A stretch of 32,979 bases of DNA, taken from Campylobacterales bacterium (lineage in GTDB: Bacteria; Campylobacterota; Campylobacteria; Campylobacterales; JAADDG01). This document shows positions 22,403 through 30,601 of the stretch, piece by piece. The position numbers and the translations under genes are program-made. A model generated the notes under the pieces. It made no database searches, was not told where the DNA came from, and was given only the letters and a program-made list of their open reading frames with translations. Within the stretch, counting starts at the first letter, position 1. The number at the start of each line of letters is the position of its first letter. The stretch lies in contig JALVCR010000117.1 of assembly GCA_027009865.1 (NCBI GenBank), positions 1-32,979 on the forward strand, written 5' to 3'.

Positions 22403-24550
22403 TTATAGATTTTCTATCTCTATTGTTGCTATTACTTCAAATTTTGCGCTTGGATCTATTTCGGCGTGAGATAAAACCGTAATCTCAAGTCCAAATTTCT
22501 CGAAAATATCGCTTAAAGGTTTTCTCAAAAGAGGATCGGTTATCAAAACTGGAACTATCCCTTTTTGCAAAACTTTAGCCGCTTCATCGCTTACGACCTG
22601 AATTAGCGTGTTTATCTGGCCGATATTTAAAATAAGATCTCTTCTGCCCTCTCTCTCTTGCAGTTTCTCAAGAAGTTTTTGTTCGGTTTGAGGGGAGAGA
22701 GTTAAAAGTCTTATTGTACCGTTTTCATCCTTATAAAGAGAAGTGATTATTCTTGAGAGTTTTGCTCTTACCTGTTCTACTATAATATCTACGTTTTTTG
22801 TAACTTCTGCCACATCGGCGATAGTTTCCAAAATGGTAACCATATCTTTTATAGGAATTTTTTCATGCAAAAGAGCTTTTAAAACTTTTTGAATAAGCCC
22901 TAAAGAGGCTGTTTTTAAACACTCTTCCACAACAGTTGGATAATTTTTTCTTGTCATCTCTATTAGTTTTTGGACATCCTCTCTTGTTAAAAGATCTTCT
23001 GCATATTTTTTGATAAGCTCGCTCATGTGAGTTGAGATGACGGTGGAGGGATCAACCACCGTATATCCTTTCAAGATAGCGTCCTCTTTTTGATCTGGAT
23101 CAATCCATACGGCATCTATTCCGAAAGCCGGCTCTTTTGTTTTTATTCCCTCTATCTCTTCGGTAGCTATCGAGTTGTTTATAGCCAAAAATTTATCAGG
23201 ATAGATTTCTCCTCTTCCTATTTCTACTCCTTTTAAAAGTATTTGATATTCATTCGGTTTTAACTGAAGATTGTCTCTTATTCTAACTTGAGGCATAATA
23301 AAACCGTAATCTTCTGCAATTTTCCTTCTCATGCTCTTTATTCTATCAAGCAGATCCCCGTTTTGGGATTTATCGGCAAGTTTTATTAGCTGATATCCTA
23401 AATCAAGCTCTAAAATCTCAACTTTCAAAATATCCTCTATCTCCTCTTCCTCTTCCTTTTTTGAAGGAGCCTTCTCTTTTTGCTCTTTTTCTTCTTTTAT
23501 CTCCTCTTTTGGTTTCTCCTCTTCTATAAAATATCCCTCTCTTGTAAGTTTTAGAAGATATCCAAGCCCTAAAAAAACTACTCCTACAAATCCCAAAGAG
23601 ATGGTTGGAAGGCCTGGAACCAAAGCAAACATCAATAAAATTATTCCAACAATAAGTAGAGTCTTATACTCTCCTCCAAGCTGAGAGATGGCTCCTTTTG
23701 CAAAATTTTCCTCTTGTTTGCTTGTTCTTGTAATGATTATACCGGTAGCTGTGGAGATAATTAGAGCCGGAAGCTGAGATACCAAACCGTCTCCTATGGT
23801 TAGAATCGTAAAAGTTTGAGCGCTATCAGACATACTCATATCATATTGAAAGACTCCTATTAAAAATCCGCCAATGATATTTATAATCGTAATGATTATG
23901 CCCGCAATCGCATCCCCTTTTACGAATTTACTCGAACCATCCATCGCTCCGTAAAAGTTTGCTTCTTGAATAATTTCCTCTCTTCTTTTTCTTGCCGTCT
24001 CCTCATCTATCAGTCCGGCATTTAAATCCGCATCTATAGCCATCTGTTTTCCGGGCATCGCATCAAGCGTGAATCTTGCGGCAACTTCGGCTACTCTTGT
24101 AGATCCTTTGGTAATTACCATAAAATTTATCAATACCAAAATAATAAAAACTATTGTTCCTATTACATAGTTTCCTCCGACTACAAACTCTCCGAAACTT
24201 GTGATTATATCGCTGACAGCCTGCGGCCCTTCATGCCCTTTGCTTAGAATCATTCTTGTTGTAGCGATATTTAGAGATAATCTGTAAAGAGTTACTATTA
24301 AAATGAGAGTCGGAAATGTTGTAAAGTCTGTAGGTTTTGGAATATAGATTGAAATTAGCAAAAAAAGCACTGATAGTGCCAAAGATACGGTTAAAAATAG
24401 ATCTAAAACGCTGCTTGGCAGCGGAACAATAATGATTGCTACGATAGATACCAAAAAGATAACTATCGTTAAATCTTTGAATTTCCCTAAAGCTTCAAGA
24501 TATGGAAAAAATGAATTTAATACTTTAGATTTAGCACTCTTTTGGGGCAA
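22403..24550 (-). CDS. flhA: Flagellar biosynthesis protein FlhA
   Basis: Export-gate subunit of the flagellar type III secretion apparatus. The 715 residues have about eight membrane helices (to ~330) containing the FHIPEP signature (RFTLDAMPGKQMAIDADL near residues 185-202). A charged Glu/Lys linker follows (about 350-380), then the cytoplasmic substrate-docking domain (about 385-715). It starts with TTG at 24550, with AAGGAAAA five bases upstream; no ATG fits as well. In Campylobacter FlhA also influences sigma-54-dependent flagellar transcription. Operon: rrf2 (22-base gap), flhA, DHH gene, small helical protein. Confidence 0.97.
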   Translation of the reverse strand: MPQKSAKSKVLNSFFPYLEALGKFKDLTIVIFLVSIVAIIIVPLPSSVLDLFLTVSLALSVLFLLISIYIPKPTDFTTFPTLILIVTLYRLSLNIATTRMILSKGHEGPQAVSDIITSFGEFVVGGNYVIGTIVFIILVLINFMVITKGSTRVAEVAARFTLDAMPGKQMAIDADLNAGLIDEETARKRREEIIQEANFYGAMDGSSKFVKGDAIAGIIITIINIIGGFLIGVFQYDMSMSDSAQTFTILTIGDGLVSQLPALIISTATGIIITRTSKQEENFAKGAISQLGGEYKTLLIVGIILLMFALVPGLPTISLGFVGVVFLGLGYLLKLTREGYFIEEEKPKEEIKEEKEQKEKAPSKKEEEEEIEDILKVEILELDLGYQLIKLADKSQNGDLLDRIKSMRRKIAEDYGFIMPQVRIRDNLQLKPNEYQILLKGVEIGRGEIYPDKFLAINNSIATEEIEGIKTKEPAFGIDAVWIDPDQKEDAILKGYTVVDPSTVISTHMSELIKKYAEDLLTREDVQKLIEMTRKNYPTVVEECLKTASLGLIQKVLKALLHEKIPIKDMVTILETIADVAEVTKNVDIIVEQVRAKLSRIITSLYKDENGTIRLLTLSPQTEQKLLEKLQEREGRRDLILNIGQINTLIQVVSDEAAKVLQKGIVPVLITDPLLRKPLSDIFEKFGLEITVLSHAEIDPSAKFEVIATIEIENL

Positions 24551-24572
24551 TCTTTTCCTTGCATTTAAAATA

Positions 24573-24971
24573 TTACATTATATCTTTTAATGTAATATTA
24601 TCCAAAAATTCATCTATTTTAGTTTGAAGTTTATTTAAAAATGGCCAAATCATACAAAATTCGGCTCTGTTATTAGGGCAAGCCTCCATAGAGGAGGAGC
24701 AGTCAAATACCAAAGGATGCTTTTTTTCAACGGCTTCCAAGATTTTTTGTATAGGAATCTCTTCTGGGTTTTTATCCAAAACAAATCCCCCCTTAGCGCC
24801 TTTATAGGATTTTAGTATTCCCTCTTTTGCCAAACTTTGTAAAATTTTGGCAAGAAAACTTTTTGAGATATTTAATTTATGAGATAAAACTTCCACACCC
24901 TCGGGTCTGTCAGACTTTGCTATCAAAATAAGAGATAAAAGCGCATATTCGCTTGCTCTTGTAAGTAACAT
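24573..24971 (-). CDS. Rrf2-family regulator with probable Fe-S cysteines
   Basis: The 132 residues hold an N-terminal winged helix (LLTRASEYALLSL, SKSFLAKILQSLAKEGILKS, GAKGGF) and three cysteines at 91, 98 and 106 (C-x6-C-x7-C), close to the spacing in IscR and NsrR, where they hold an Fe-S cluster. It therefore probably senses iron, oxygen or nitric oxide. It lies directly in front of flhA, as in Campylobacter jejuni (Cj0883c/Cj0882c from memory). Probable -10 TAAAAT near 25003-25008 on the minus strand. Which member it is (IscR, NsrR, RsrR type) cannot be told. Confidence 0.9.
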   Translation of the reverse strand: MLLTRASEYALLSLILIAKSDRPEGVEVLSHKLNISKSFLAKILQSLAKEGILKSYKGAKGGFVLDKNPEEIPIQKILEAVEKKHPLVFDCSSSMEACPNNRAEFCMIWPFLNKLQTKIDEFLDNITLKDIM

Positions 24972-25114
24972 ATAATTTCCTCTAATCGTTTAATTAAGAG
25001 TAATTTTATCATCTTTTTGCTCAAAAATAAAATCGACAAGTTTTTTTTCTGTTGTAGTAAGTTCTTTATTTTAAACTATTATGAAAATATAAAGTTGAAT
25101 TTAAAAATTTTTTG

Positions 25115-25120
25115 TATAAT
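25115..25120 (+). promoter_or_regulatory. -10 box for the degenerate GGDEF gene
   Basis: TATAAT within TTTGTATAATTTCG, 41 bases before the start codon at 25162. It lies in the 190-base region divergent from the rrf2 operon. Confidence 0.5.
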
Positions 25121-25161
25121 TTCGTAAATATTTTTATTTATAAAGCCGCAAAGGGGCCATA

Positions 25162-25665
25162 ATGCTTGGCAAAAAACTTTTCTTTATAAAAGATTTTCTA
25201 AACTCTTCAAATTTTAAAAATACTATAAGTTTCGAAGAGTTTATGAAAATCTATACAGATGATAAGCTTACTGAACTTATAAACTCTGATATTTTTAATG
25301 ATAGAAAAAACAAAAAAAGTCTATCTTTAATACTTTTTAAAATTAAAGACAAAGAGAAAGGTTCAGTCGATATATCTGACGAAGATTTGGATATGATTTT
25401 CCATACAATTAAAATGGAAGTTAGAGATTATGATATTTTAGCCTCTTCAAGCAAAGATCAATTTCTTTTGCTTCTTCCCGAATGCTCTTTGAAAAACGCT
25501 GAAGATATAGCCAAAAGGATAGCTTCCATAATAGAAAATTTTGATGAAGAGAGAAGATTTGATATAAATTTTGGAGTAGCTGAATATATTGACGGTGAGA
25601 GTAAAGAGAGTTTTATTCAAAGAGCCAGAGACAGATTTGGTCCTTCTATGATAGCTCACGTTTAA
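25162..25665 (+). CDS. Degenerate GGDEF-domain protein
   Basis: The 167 residues align with a diguanylate-cyclase fold: TDDKLTELINSDIF (32-45) corresponds to the DxLTxLxNR segment. SLSLILFKIKDK is the first strand. RDYDILASSSKDQFLLLLP (88-106) covers the active loop, where GG(D/E)EF has become SSKDQF. The following helix (AEDIAKRIASIIE) and the INFGVAEY strand are kept, but the usual SxGxA reads NFGVA. Without the catalytic glycines and acidic residue it should not make c-di-GMP; a binding or scaffold role is inferred. There is no sensor domain or membrane helix. It precedes rpsO by 111 bases with a separate promoter. Confidence 0.75.
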   Translation: MLGKKLFFIKDFLNSSNFKNTISFEEFMKIYTDDKLTELINSDIFNDRKNKKSLSLILFKIKDKEKGSVDISDEDLDMIFHTIKMEVRDYDILASSSKDQFLLLLPECSLKNAEDIAKRIASIIENFDEERRFDINFGVAEYIDGESKESFIQRARDRFGPSMIAHV

Positions 25666-25732
25666 TTGCTTAAAATTTTTCAATTTATGTGAAATTTGTC
25701 ATAAAAAATTTGCTTAAATTATGTTATTTGGA

Positions 25733-25738
25733 TATAAT
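25733..25738 (+). promoter_or_regulatory. -10 box of rpsO
   Basis: TATAAT in TTGGATATAATCTC, 38 bases before the rpsO ATG, with a perfect AGGAGG ribosome site at 25766-25771. Confidence 0.6.
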
Positions 25739-25776
25739 CTCACTCTTTAAAATAAAATACCAATCAGGAGGTCATT

Positions 25777-26058
25777 ATGGCTTTGGATTCGGCACAGAAA
25801 GCTCAAATTATAGAGCAGTTTGCACGAAACGAAAAAGATACAGGTTCTGCAGAAGTGCAGATAGCTTTGCTTACTAAAAGAATTGCGAATCTAACTGAAC
25901 ATCTTAAAATAAATAAAAAAGATCACTCTTCAAGACTCGGTTTGCTTAAAATGGTAGGTAAAAGAAAAAGGCTTTTAAGATATTTAAGAGCTAAAGATTA
26001 TGACTCATATACTAAAGTTATTACTTCTTTAAATATTAGAGATAAACAGACAGTTTAA
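25777..26058 (+). CDS. rpsO: 30S ribosomal protein S15
   Basis: Primary 16S-rRNA-binding protein of the small-subunit platform. The 93 residues show the S15 signature (GSAEVQIALLTKRI, LTEHLK, KKDHSSRLGLL, KRKRLLRYL). A few extra C-terminal residues (IRDKQTV) lie beyond the usual 88-90. In other bacteria S15 represses its own mRNA; the short leader here shows no obvious pseudoknot by eye. Confidence 0.98.
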   Translation: MALDSAQKAQIIEQFARNEKDTGSAEVQIALLTKRIANLTEHLKINKKDHSSRLGLLKMVGKRKRLLRYLRAKDYDSYTKVITSLNIRDKQTV

Positions 26059-26066
26059 TTTTTTTA

Positions 26067-26115
26067 TTTCCGTTTCGTTACCGATTTAAATTTGTTAAGT
26101 CGGTATCGGCGGAAA
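26067..26115. other. Two-part hairpin downstream of rpsO
   Basis: TACCGATTT (26079-26087) / AAGTCGGTA (26097-26105) forms a 9-pair stem with one G-T pair. TTTCCG (26067-26072) / CGGAAA (26110-26115) forms an outer stem across an internal loop. No T-run follows at once, so it may be an RNA 3' structure rather than a standard terminator. The remainder of 26059-26335 is AT-rich and shows only the ctpA promoter. Confidence 0.35.
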
Positions 26116-26280
26116 ATAATCTCGTATTTTTTTAATGAATCTTCATGGAATCATGGTTTTAATAATTTTATACTTATTAATTAAATAGATAAATTATGAA
26201 ATCTTCTATTCTCTACTCAACTTTTTTGATATACTTGAAAAACTTATGATTATCTAATCAGAGTTTTAGCCAAATTAAAA

Positions 26281-26286
26281 TATAAT
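26281..26286 (+). promoter_or_regulatory. -10 box of the ctpA-pur-plsC operon
   Basis: TATAAT in AAAATATAATAAAC, 49 bases before the ctpA start. The six following genes are spaced by under 10 bases or overlap, so this is probably the main promoter for the run to plsC. Confidence 0.45.
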
Positions 26287-26335
26287 AAACCGATTTTTAG
26301 CGATTATGAAAATTTAAGTTTGGAGTAAAAAAGAA

Positions 26336-27706
26336 ATGCAAAAAAATATAAAATATATTTCATTGGGGTTTGCTTCCACTCTCCTTGCCACCTCTTTAAT
26401 GTTATCTCCTTCTCTATTTGCAAAAGCAGAACCAAAAGGCAGACAGGAAACAACTCAAGATAAATTACAAGCTTTAGCCAAATTTACCAAAGTAATAACT
26501 CTTGTAGAGAAATATTATGTTGACGAATTGAATATAACGGATATAATAAACAAAGCTATTTCGGGACTTTTGACAAATCTTGACGCTCATTCATCATTTT
26601 TGGATAAAAAAAGCTACAAAGAACTTCAAATTCAAACCGAAGGCGAGTTTGGCGGTCTTGGAATTACTGTGGGAATTAGAGACGGAGCGCTTACCGTTAT
26701 AGCGCCGATAGAGGATACGCCCGCTTATAAAGCCGGTTTGAAAGCCGGGGATATTATCTTAAAAATTGATGATAAATCCACTTTGAATATGACGCTTGAC
26801 GAGGCTGTCTCTTTAATGAGAGGGAAACCTAAAACAAGCGTGGTTTTAACGATTATAAGAAAGGGCGAGAGCAAGCCTTTGGTAGTAAAAATAGTAAGAG
26901 ATATAATTAAAGTAAAATCTGTCTATTCCAAAATGGTAGAGGGAAGCAAAATTTTATATCTAAGAGTTACCAATTTTGATAGGAAAGTGGAGAGAAACGT
27001 TAGAAAAGCTATAAAAAGTCATAAAAATATTGAAGGTATTATTTTAGATCTTAGAAACAATCCCGGAGGTCTTCTAAGTCAGGCAGTAGGTCTTGTGGAT
27101 CTTTTTGTAGATAAGGGAGTTATTGTTTCTCAAAAAGGAAGAGCCGAAGGAGAGGATGAAGTTTATAAAGCTTCAAAAATATCTACCGTTTACAAAGGCC
27201 CATTGGTGGTTTTGGTAAATGAGGGAAGTGCGAGTGCCAGCGAAATTGTAAGCGGTTCTCTTCAAGATCACAAAAGAGCGGTTATAGTAGGGCAGAAAAC
27301 ATTTGGAAAAGGAAGCGTTCAGGTAATTATGCCTATTGACAAAAACGAGGCTTTAAGGCTTACGATAGCAAGATACTATCTGCCAAGCGGAAGAACCATT
27401 CAGGCTGTGGGAGTAACTCCAGATATAACCGTATATCCCGGAAAAGTTCCGCATCAAGAGGATAAACTTGCCATAAAAGAGAGCGAGCTTAAAAAACATC
27501 TAAAAAGCGAGCTTGAGAAGATAGAGGGCAAAAAGAAAGCAAAGAAAAAGAAAGAAAAAAATAAAAAGAAAAATATTATAACCAAAGAGGATATTTTAAA
27601 TGATATTCAATTAAAAACAGCGATAGATACCATAAAGGTGCTTGAGATTTCAAAATCTAAAGATACCACTTTAGAAAATAAAAAAGATACTAAAAAGAAA
27701 AAATAG
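26336..27706 (+). CDS. ctpA: S41-family carboxy-terminal processing protease CtpA
   Basis: Periplasmic serine/lysine-dyad protease that trims or degrades envelope proteins. The 456 residues: signal peptide (1-30), N-terminal helices, PDZ domain (about 95-180; GEFGGLGITVG), and a core with catalytic Ser300 in GSASASE and Lys325 in FGKGSVQ (25 residues apart, as in the family). YYLPSGRTIQAVGVTPDI follows. The C-terminal tail has a striking Lys cluster (about 394-415) and ends KKDTKKKK. Nine bases separate it from purC. In C. jejuni the same protease-pur order occurs (Cj0511-Cj0516 from memory). Confidence 0.94.
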   Translation: MQKNIKYISLGFASTLLATSLMLSPSLFAKAEPKGRQETTQDKLQALAKFTKVITLVEKYYVDELNITDIINKAISGLLTNLDAHSSFLDKKSYKELQIQTEGEFGGLGITVGIRDGALTVIAPIEDTPAYKAGLKAGDIILKIDDKSTLNMTLDEAVSLMRGKPKTSVVLTIIRKGESKPLVVKIVRDIIKVKSVYSKMVEGSKILYLRVTNFDRKVERNVRKAIKSHKNIEGIILDLRNNPGGLLSQAVGLVDLFVDKGVIVSQKGRAEGEDEVYKASKISTVYKGPLVVLVNEGSASASEIVSGSLQDHKRAVIVGQKTFGKGSVQVIMPIDKNEALRLTIARYYLPSGRTIQAVGVTPDITVYPGKVPHQEDKLAIKESELKKHLKSELEKIEGKKKAKKKKEKNKKKNIITKEDILNDIQLKTAIDTIKVLEISKSKDTTLENKKDTKKKK

Positions 27707-27715
27707 GAAAAGAGG

Positions 27716-28435
27716 ATGCAAAAAAGAGAACTTTTATATGAAGGAAAAGCTAAAAAGCTTTACAAAACTGATAATGATAGTTTGCTTATAGCTGAGTTTA
27801 AAGATGATTTAACGGCTTTCAACGCCTTAAAGAAGGGAAAAGAGGAGGGCAAAGGGGCGCTTAATGCAAAAATAAGCGCAAAACTTTTCAAGCTTCTTGA
27901 AGAAAACGGCATAAAAACCCATCTTGTAGAGGTTTTAGACGATACGCACCATCTTGTAAAAAATCTTAAAATTATACAAATAGAGGTTGTAGTAAGAAAT
28001 ATTGCCGCCGGCTCTTTGAGCAGAAGGCTTGGAATAAAAGAGGGCAAAGTTCTCCCTTTTTCGTTAGTTGAATTTTATTACAAAAACGATGAACTGCAAG
28101 ATCCTTTAATAAACGACGAGCATGCTCTTTTATTAGATCTTGTAGAGCATGAAGACGAGCTTGAAGAGCTAAAGAGACTTGGAAGAGAGATAAACGTCGT
28201 TTTAAAATCATTTTTTGCAAAGAGAGGTTTAAAGCTTGTGGATTTTAAATTGGAATTTGGAAAAGATGAAGACGGAAATATCTATTTAGCCGATGAGATA
28301 AGCCCCGATAGCTGCAGATTTTGGGATATGCAAAGCGGCGAGAAGCTTGATAAGGACAGATTCAGAGAGGGGCTTGGAGGAGTTAAAGTAGCTTATGAAG
28401 AGGTTTTAAAAAGAATTTCAGAGGATATAAAATGA
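27716..28435 (+). CDS. purC: SAICAR synthetase PurC
   Basis: Phosphoribosylaminoimidazole-succinocarboxamide synthase, which condenses CAIR with aspartate in purine synthesis. The 239 residues carry EGKAKKLYKT at the start, DDLTAFN, EVVVRNIAAGSL, the signature VDFKLEFG, and ISPDSCRFWD. Length is that of compact bacterial PurC. ATGA overlap with purS. Confidence 0.97.
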   Translation: MQKRELLYEGKAKKLYKTDNDSLLIAEFKDDLTAFNALKKGKEEGKGALNAKISAKLFKLLEENGIKTHLVEVLDDTHHLVKNLKIIQIEVVVRNIAAGSLSRRLGIKEGKVLPFSLVEFYYKNDELQDPLINDEHALLLDLVEHEDELEELKRLGREINVVLKSFFAKRGLKLVDFKLEFGKDEDGNIYLADEISPDSCRFWDMQSGEKLDKDRFREGLGGVKVAYEEVLKRISEDIK

Positions 28436-28671
28436 AAGTTGTAGTTAATGTCAGTTTAAAAGAGGGAGTTTTAGACCCGCAGGGAAAAGCTGTGCACCAC
28501 GCTTTGGGTTCTTTAGGTTTCAACGAGGTTAAAGATGTTAGAATAGGCAAAAGAATCGTTTTGGACATAGATGGGGAAAACAAAGAGGAGATAAAAAGTA
28601 GAGTTAAGGATATGTGCGAGGAGCTTTTGGCAAATACGGTAATAGAAGACTATTTTATAGAGGTTGAGTAA
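28432..28671 (+). CDS. purS: Phosphoribosylformylglycinamidine synthase subunit PurS
   Basis: Small bridging subunit of the three-part FGAM synthase (PurS-PurQ-PurL). The 79 residues show VVVNVSLKEGVLDPQG, the family start, and LGFNEVKDVRIGK. The presence of separate purS and purQ implies a small PurL, which is not in this window. Confidence 0.95.
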   Translation: MKVVVNVSLKEGVLDPQGKAVHHALGSLGFNEVKDVRIGKRIVLDIDGENKEEIKSRVKDMCEELLANTVIEDYFIEVE

Positions 28672-28673
28672 TT

Positions 28674-29345
28674 ATGAGAGCTGCCGTTATCGTTTTTCCG
28701 GGAACAAATTGCGAGTTTGACACCAAATACGCCCTAAATAAGCTCTCTTTTGAAGTGGATATGGTATGGCACAAAAAGGAGAGTTTAAGGGATGATCTTG
28801 ATTTGGTAGTCTTGCCGGGAGGATTTAGTTATGGAGACTATTTAAGAAGCGGAGCTATCAGCAAATTTGCTCCCATTATGAAAGCTGTTATGGAGTATGC
28901 CAAAAAGGGCGGATATGTGCTTGGCATATGCAACGGTTTTCAGATTCTTTTAGAATCTCATATGCTTCCCGGAGCTATGATGAAAAACAGAAACGTTCAT
29001 TTTATCTCAAAATATCACGGCCTTAAAGTGATAAATAATAACAACAAATTTCTATCTAAAACCAAAGTCGGGGATATTTTAAAAGTTCCGATAGCCCACG
29101 GAGAGGGCAATTATTATATAGATAGCGATTCGCTTAAATCTCTTTATGATAATGAGCAGGTAATTTTAAAATATTGCGATGAAAATGGAGAGGATTTAAA
29201 TCCAAACGGCTCTGTCGATTCTATTGCGGGAATCTGCAACAGGGAGAAAAATATTTTCGGCCTTATGCCCCATCCCGAAAGGGCGGTGGAGTCTATTTTA
29301 GGCTCAGTTGATGGAATAAAAATGTTAGAGGGTTTTCTCTCTTGA
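28674..29345 (+). CDS. purQ: Phosphoribosylformylglycinamidine synthase glutaminase subunit PurQ
   Basis: Class I glutamine amidotransferase that supplies ammonia to PurL. The 223 residues show PGTNCEFDT, GGFSYGDYLRSGA, the nucleophile Cys86 in LGICNGFQ, and His200/Glu202 in MPHPERA. The TGA stop overlaps the TTG start of the next gene. Confidence 0.97.
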   Translation: MRAAVIVFPGTNCEFDTKYALNKLSFEVDMVWHKKESLRDDLDLVVLPGGFSYGDYLRSGAISKFAPIMKAVMEYAKKGGYVLGICNGFQILLESHMLPGAMMKNRNVHFISKYHGLKVINNNNKFLSKTKVGDILKVPIAHGEGNYYIDSDSLKSLYDNEQVILKYCDENGEDLNPNGSVDSIAGICNREKNIFGLMPHPERAVESILGSVDGIKMLEGFLS

Positions 29346-30601
29346 GGATTTTGAAATTAATTTTATTAATTTGTCTTGCTTTTCCTCTTTTTGGAGAGGA
29401 GCCTTCGGTTTTTGACGATGAGGACAGCTATACTGTTGAATTTCCTATTCCAAAATCTCTTCAGAAAAAAGCTTCTCCTAAAAAGCCTCTCGCAAAAACT
29501 GAAGAAGAGATTTTTGGAAAAAAAATTAATAAAAATAGTGAAAAAAAAGATATAAAACCATTTATAAGAACAAATCCAAAGCCTCTTAGGGCTCAATCGC
29601 TTTTTCTCTCTTTTGAGAGATTGCCAAAGAGAGTTTATGTAAAGGAAATTTTTCCCGTAACCGTAAAAAGTATAGCTGTTTTTAAAAATCTTCAATCTTT
29701 AAGCTATTCTCTAATCGGAGGCAAAGATTTTAATCTCTTAAATAAAGAGGCTCTTTTTGAAAAGATAGACGAAAATGAATATAAAATTACTCTCTATTTT
29801 CAGCTTCTATCTTTGAAAGGAAAACTTCCTTTAATTAAAGTTACCGCAAAAGATAAAAGCGGATATATTGAAAGCTCCACTCTCTCTTTCAAACCGGTAA
29901 AGGTCTTTTCTCTAAGGCATGATAAATATTTTTGCAATGTTTTAGCCGACTCTTTGAATGTAGAGAAGTATAAAACCACAAGATTTGATGAAAACAGTTA
30001 TATGTTTGTGATGAAAATAGCGGCAAAAAGGGCAAATATTGACGATTTTCATCTTGACTGGGTTTTAAGAGACAAGATAGAGAGCAAAAAAGGGGATTTT
30101 TTAGAGTCAAATTTTATCTATATAGCTTTCATTCCCTCTTCTACAAAAGAGTTTAATTTTAAATATTTTAATTTACAAAACAGAAGATTTGAGAATTTCT
30201 CTTTTCCGGTTGTTCTAGAAAAAGAGGAGCTTAGCACTCAGCTTGATTTAAACCCTAAAGCTTCAAATTTCGATATATACAAAAATATATTTTTAGCCAC
30301 TGTTGCTTTAATATTTTTAACTCTTTTTGCCTTTAAAATCAAAAAAAACAGATGGGCTGTTATTTATCTCTTTATCGCTTTGGCTATTGGAGCTTATGTG
30401 ATAAAAGATGAGCTTCCTTTTTCTGATATAACTTTAAAAGAGGGGGCTAAAGTTACCATTTTGCCGACAAGAAACTCCACCATTTTTTATACAGCCCCAA
30501 AAAGTATGAGAGTGAAGGTTTTAAACAGAGTAGATCCATATTATAAAGTTTTGCTTCCCAATAATAAGATAGGATGGGTTAAAAATGAAGATATTAAATA
30601 A
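29342..30601 (+). CDS. Exported membrane protein with C-terminal SH3-like domain
   Basis: TTG start overlapping the purQ stop (TTGA). The first residues MRILKLILLICLAFPLFG form a signal peptide and no other start preserves it. The 419 residues: signal (1-18), a Lys/Pro-rich segment (to ~90), beta-rich periplasmic region(s) (about 90-300), two membrane helices (about 315-331 and 337-354) and an SH3-type domain (about 365-419; VLNRVDPYYKVLLPNNKIGWVK). The overall plan faintly recalls BatD-type proteins. In C. jejuni a periplasmic protein gene holds the same slot between purQ and plsC. Function unknown; envelope or peptidoglycan binding is a guess from the SH3 domain. Confidence 0.8.
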   Translation: MRILKLILLICLAFPLFGEEPSVFDDEDSYTVEFPIPKSLQKKASPKKPLAKTEEEIFGKKINKNSEKKDIKPFIRTNPKPLRAQSLFLSFERLPKRVYVKEIFPVTVKSIAVFKNLQSLSYSLIGGKDFNLLNKEALFEKIDENEYKITLYFQLLSLKGKLPLIKVTAKDKSGYIESSTLSFKPVKVFSLRHDKYFCNVLADSLNVEKYKTTRFDENSYMFVMKIAAKRANIDDFHLDWVLRDKIESKKGDFLESNFIYIAFIPSSTKEFNFKYFNLQNRRFENFSFPVVLEKEELSTQLDLNPKASNFDIYKNIFLATVALIFLTLFAFKIKKNRWAVIYLFIALAIGAYVIKDELPFSDITLKEGAKVTILPTRNSTIFYTAPKSMRVKVLNRVDPYYKVLLPNNKIGWVKNEDIK

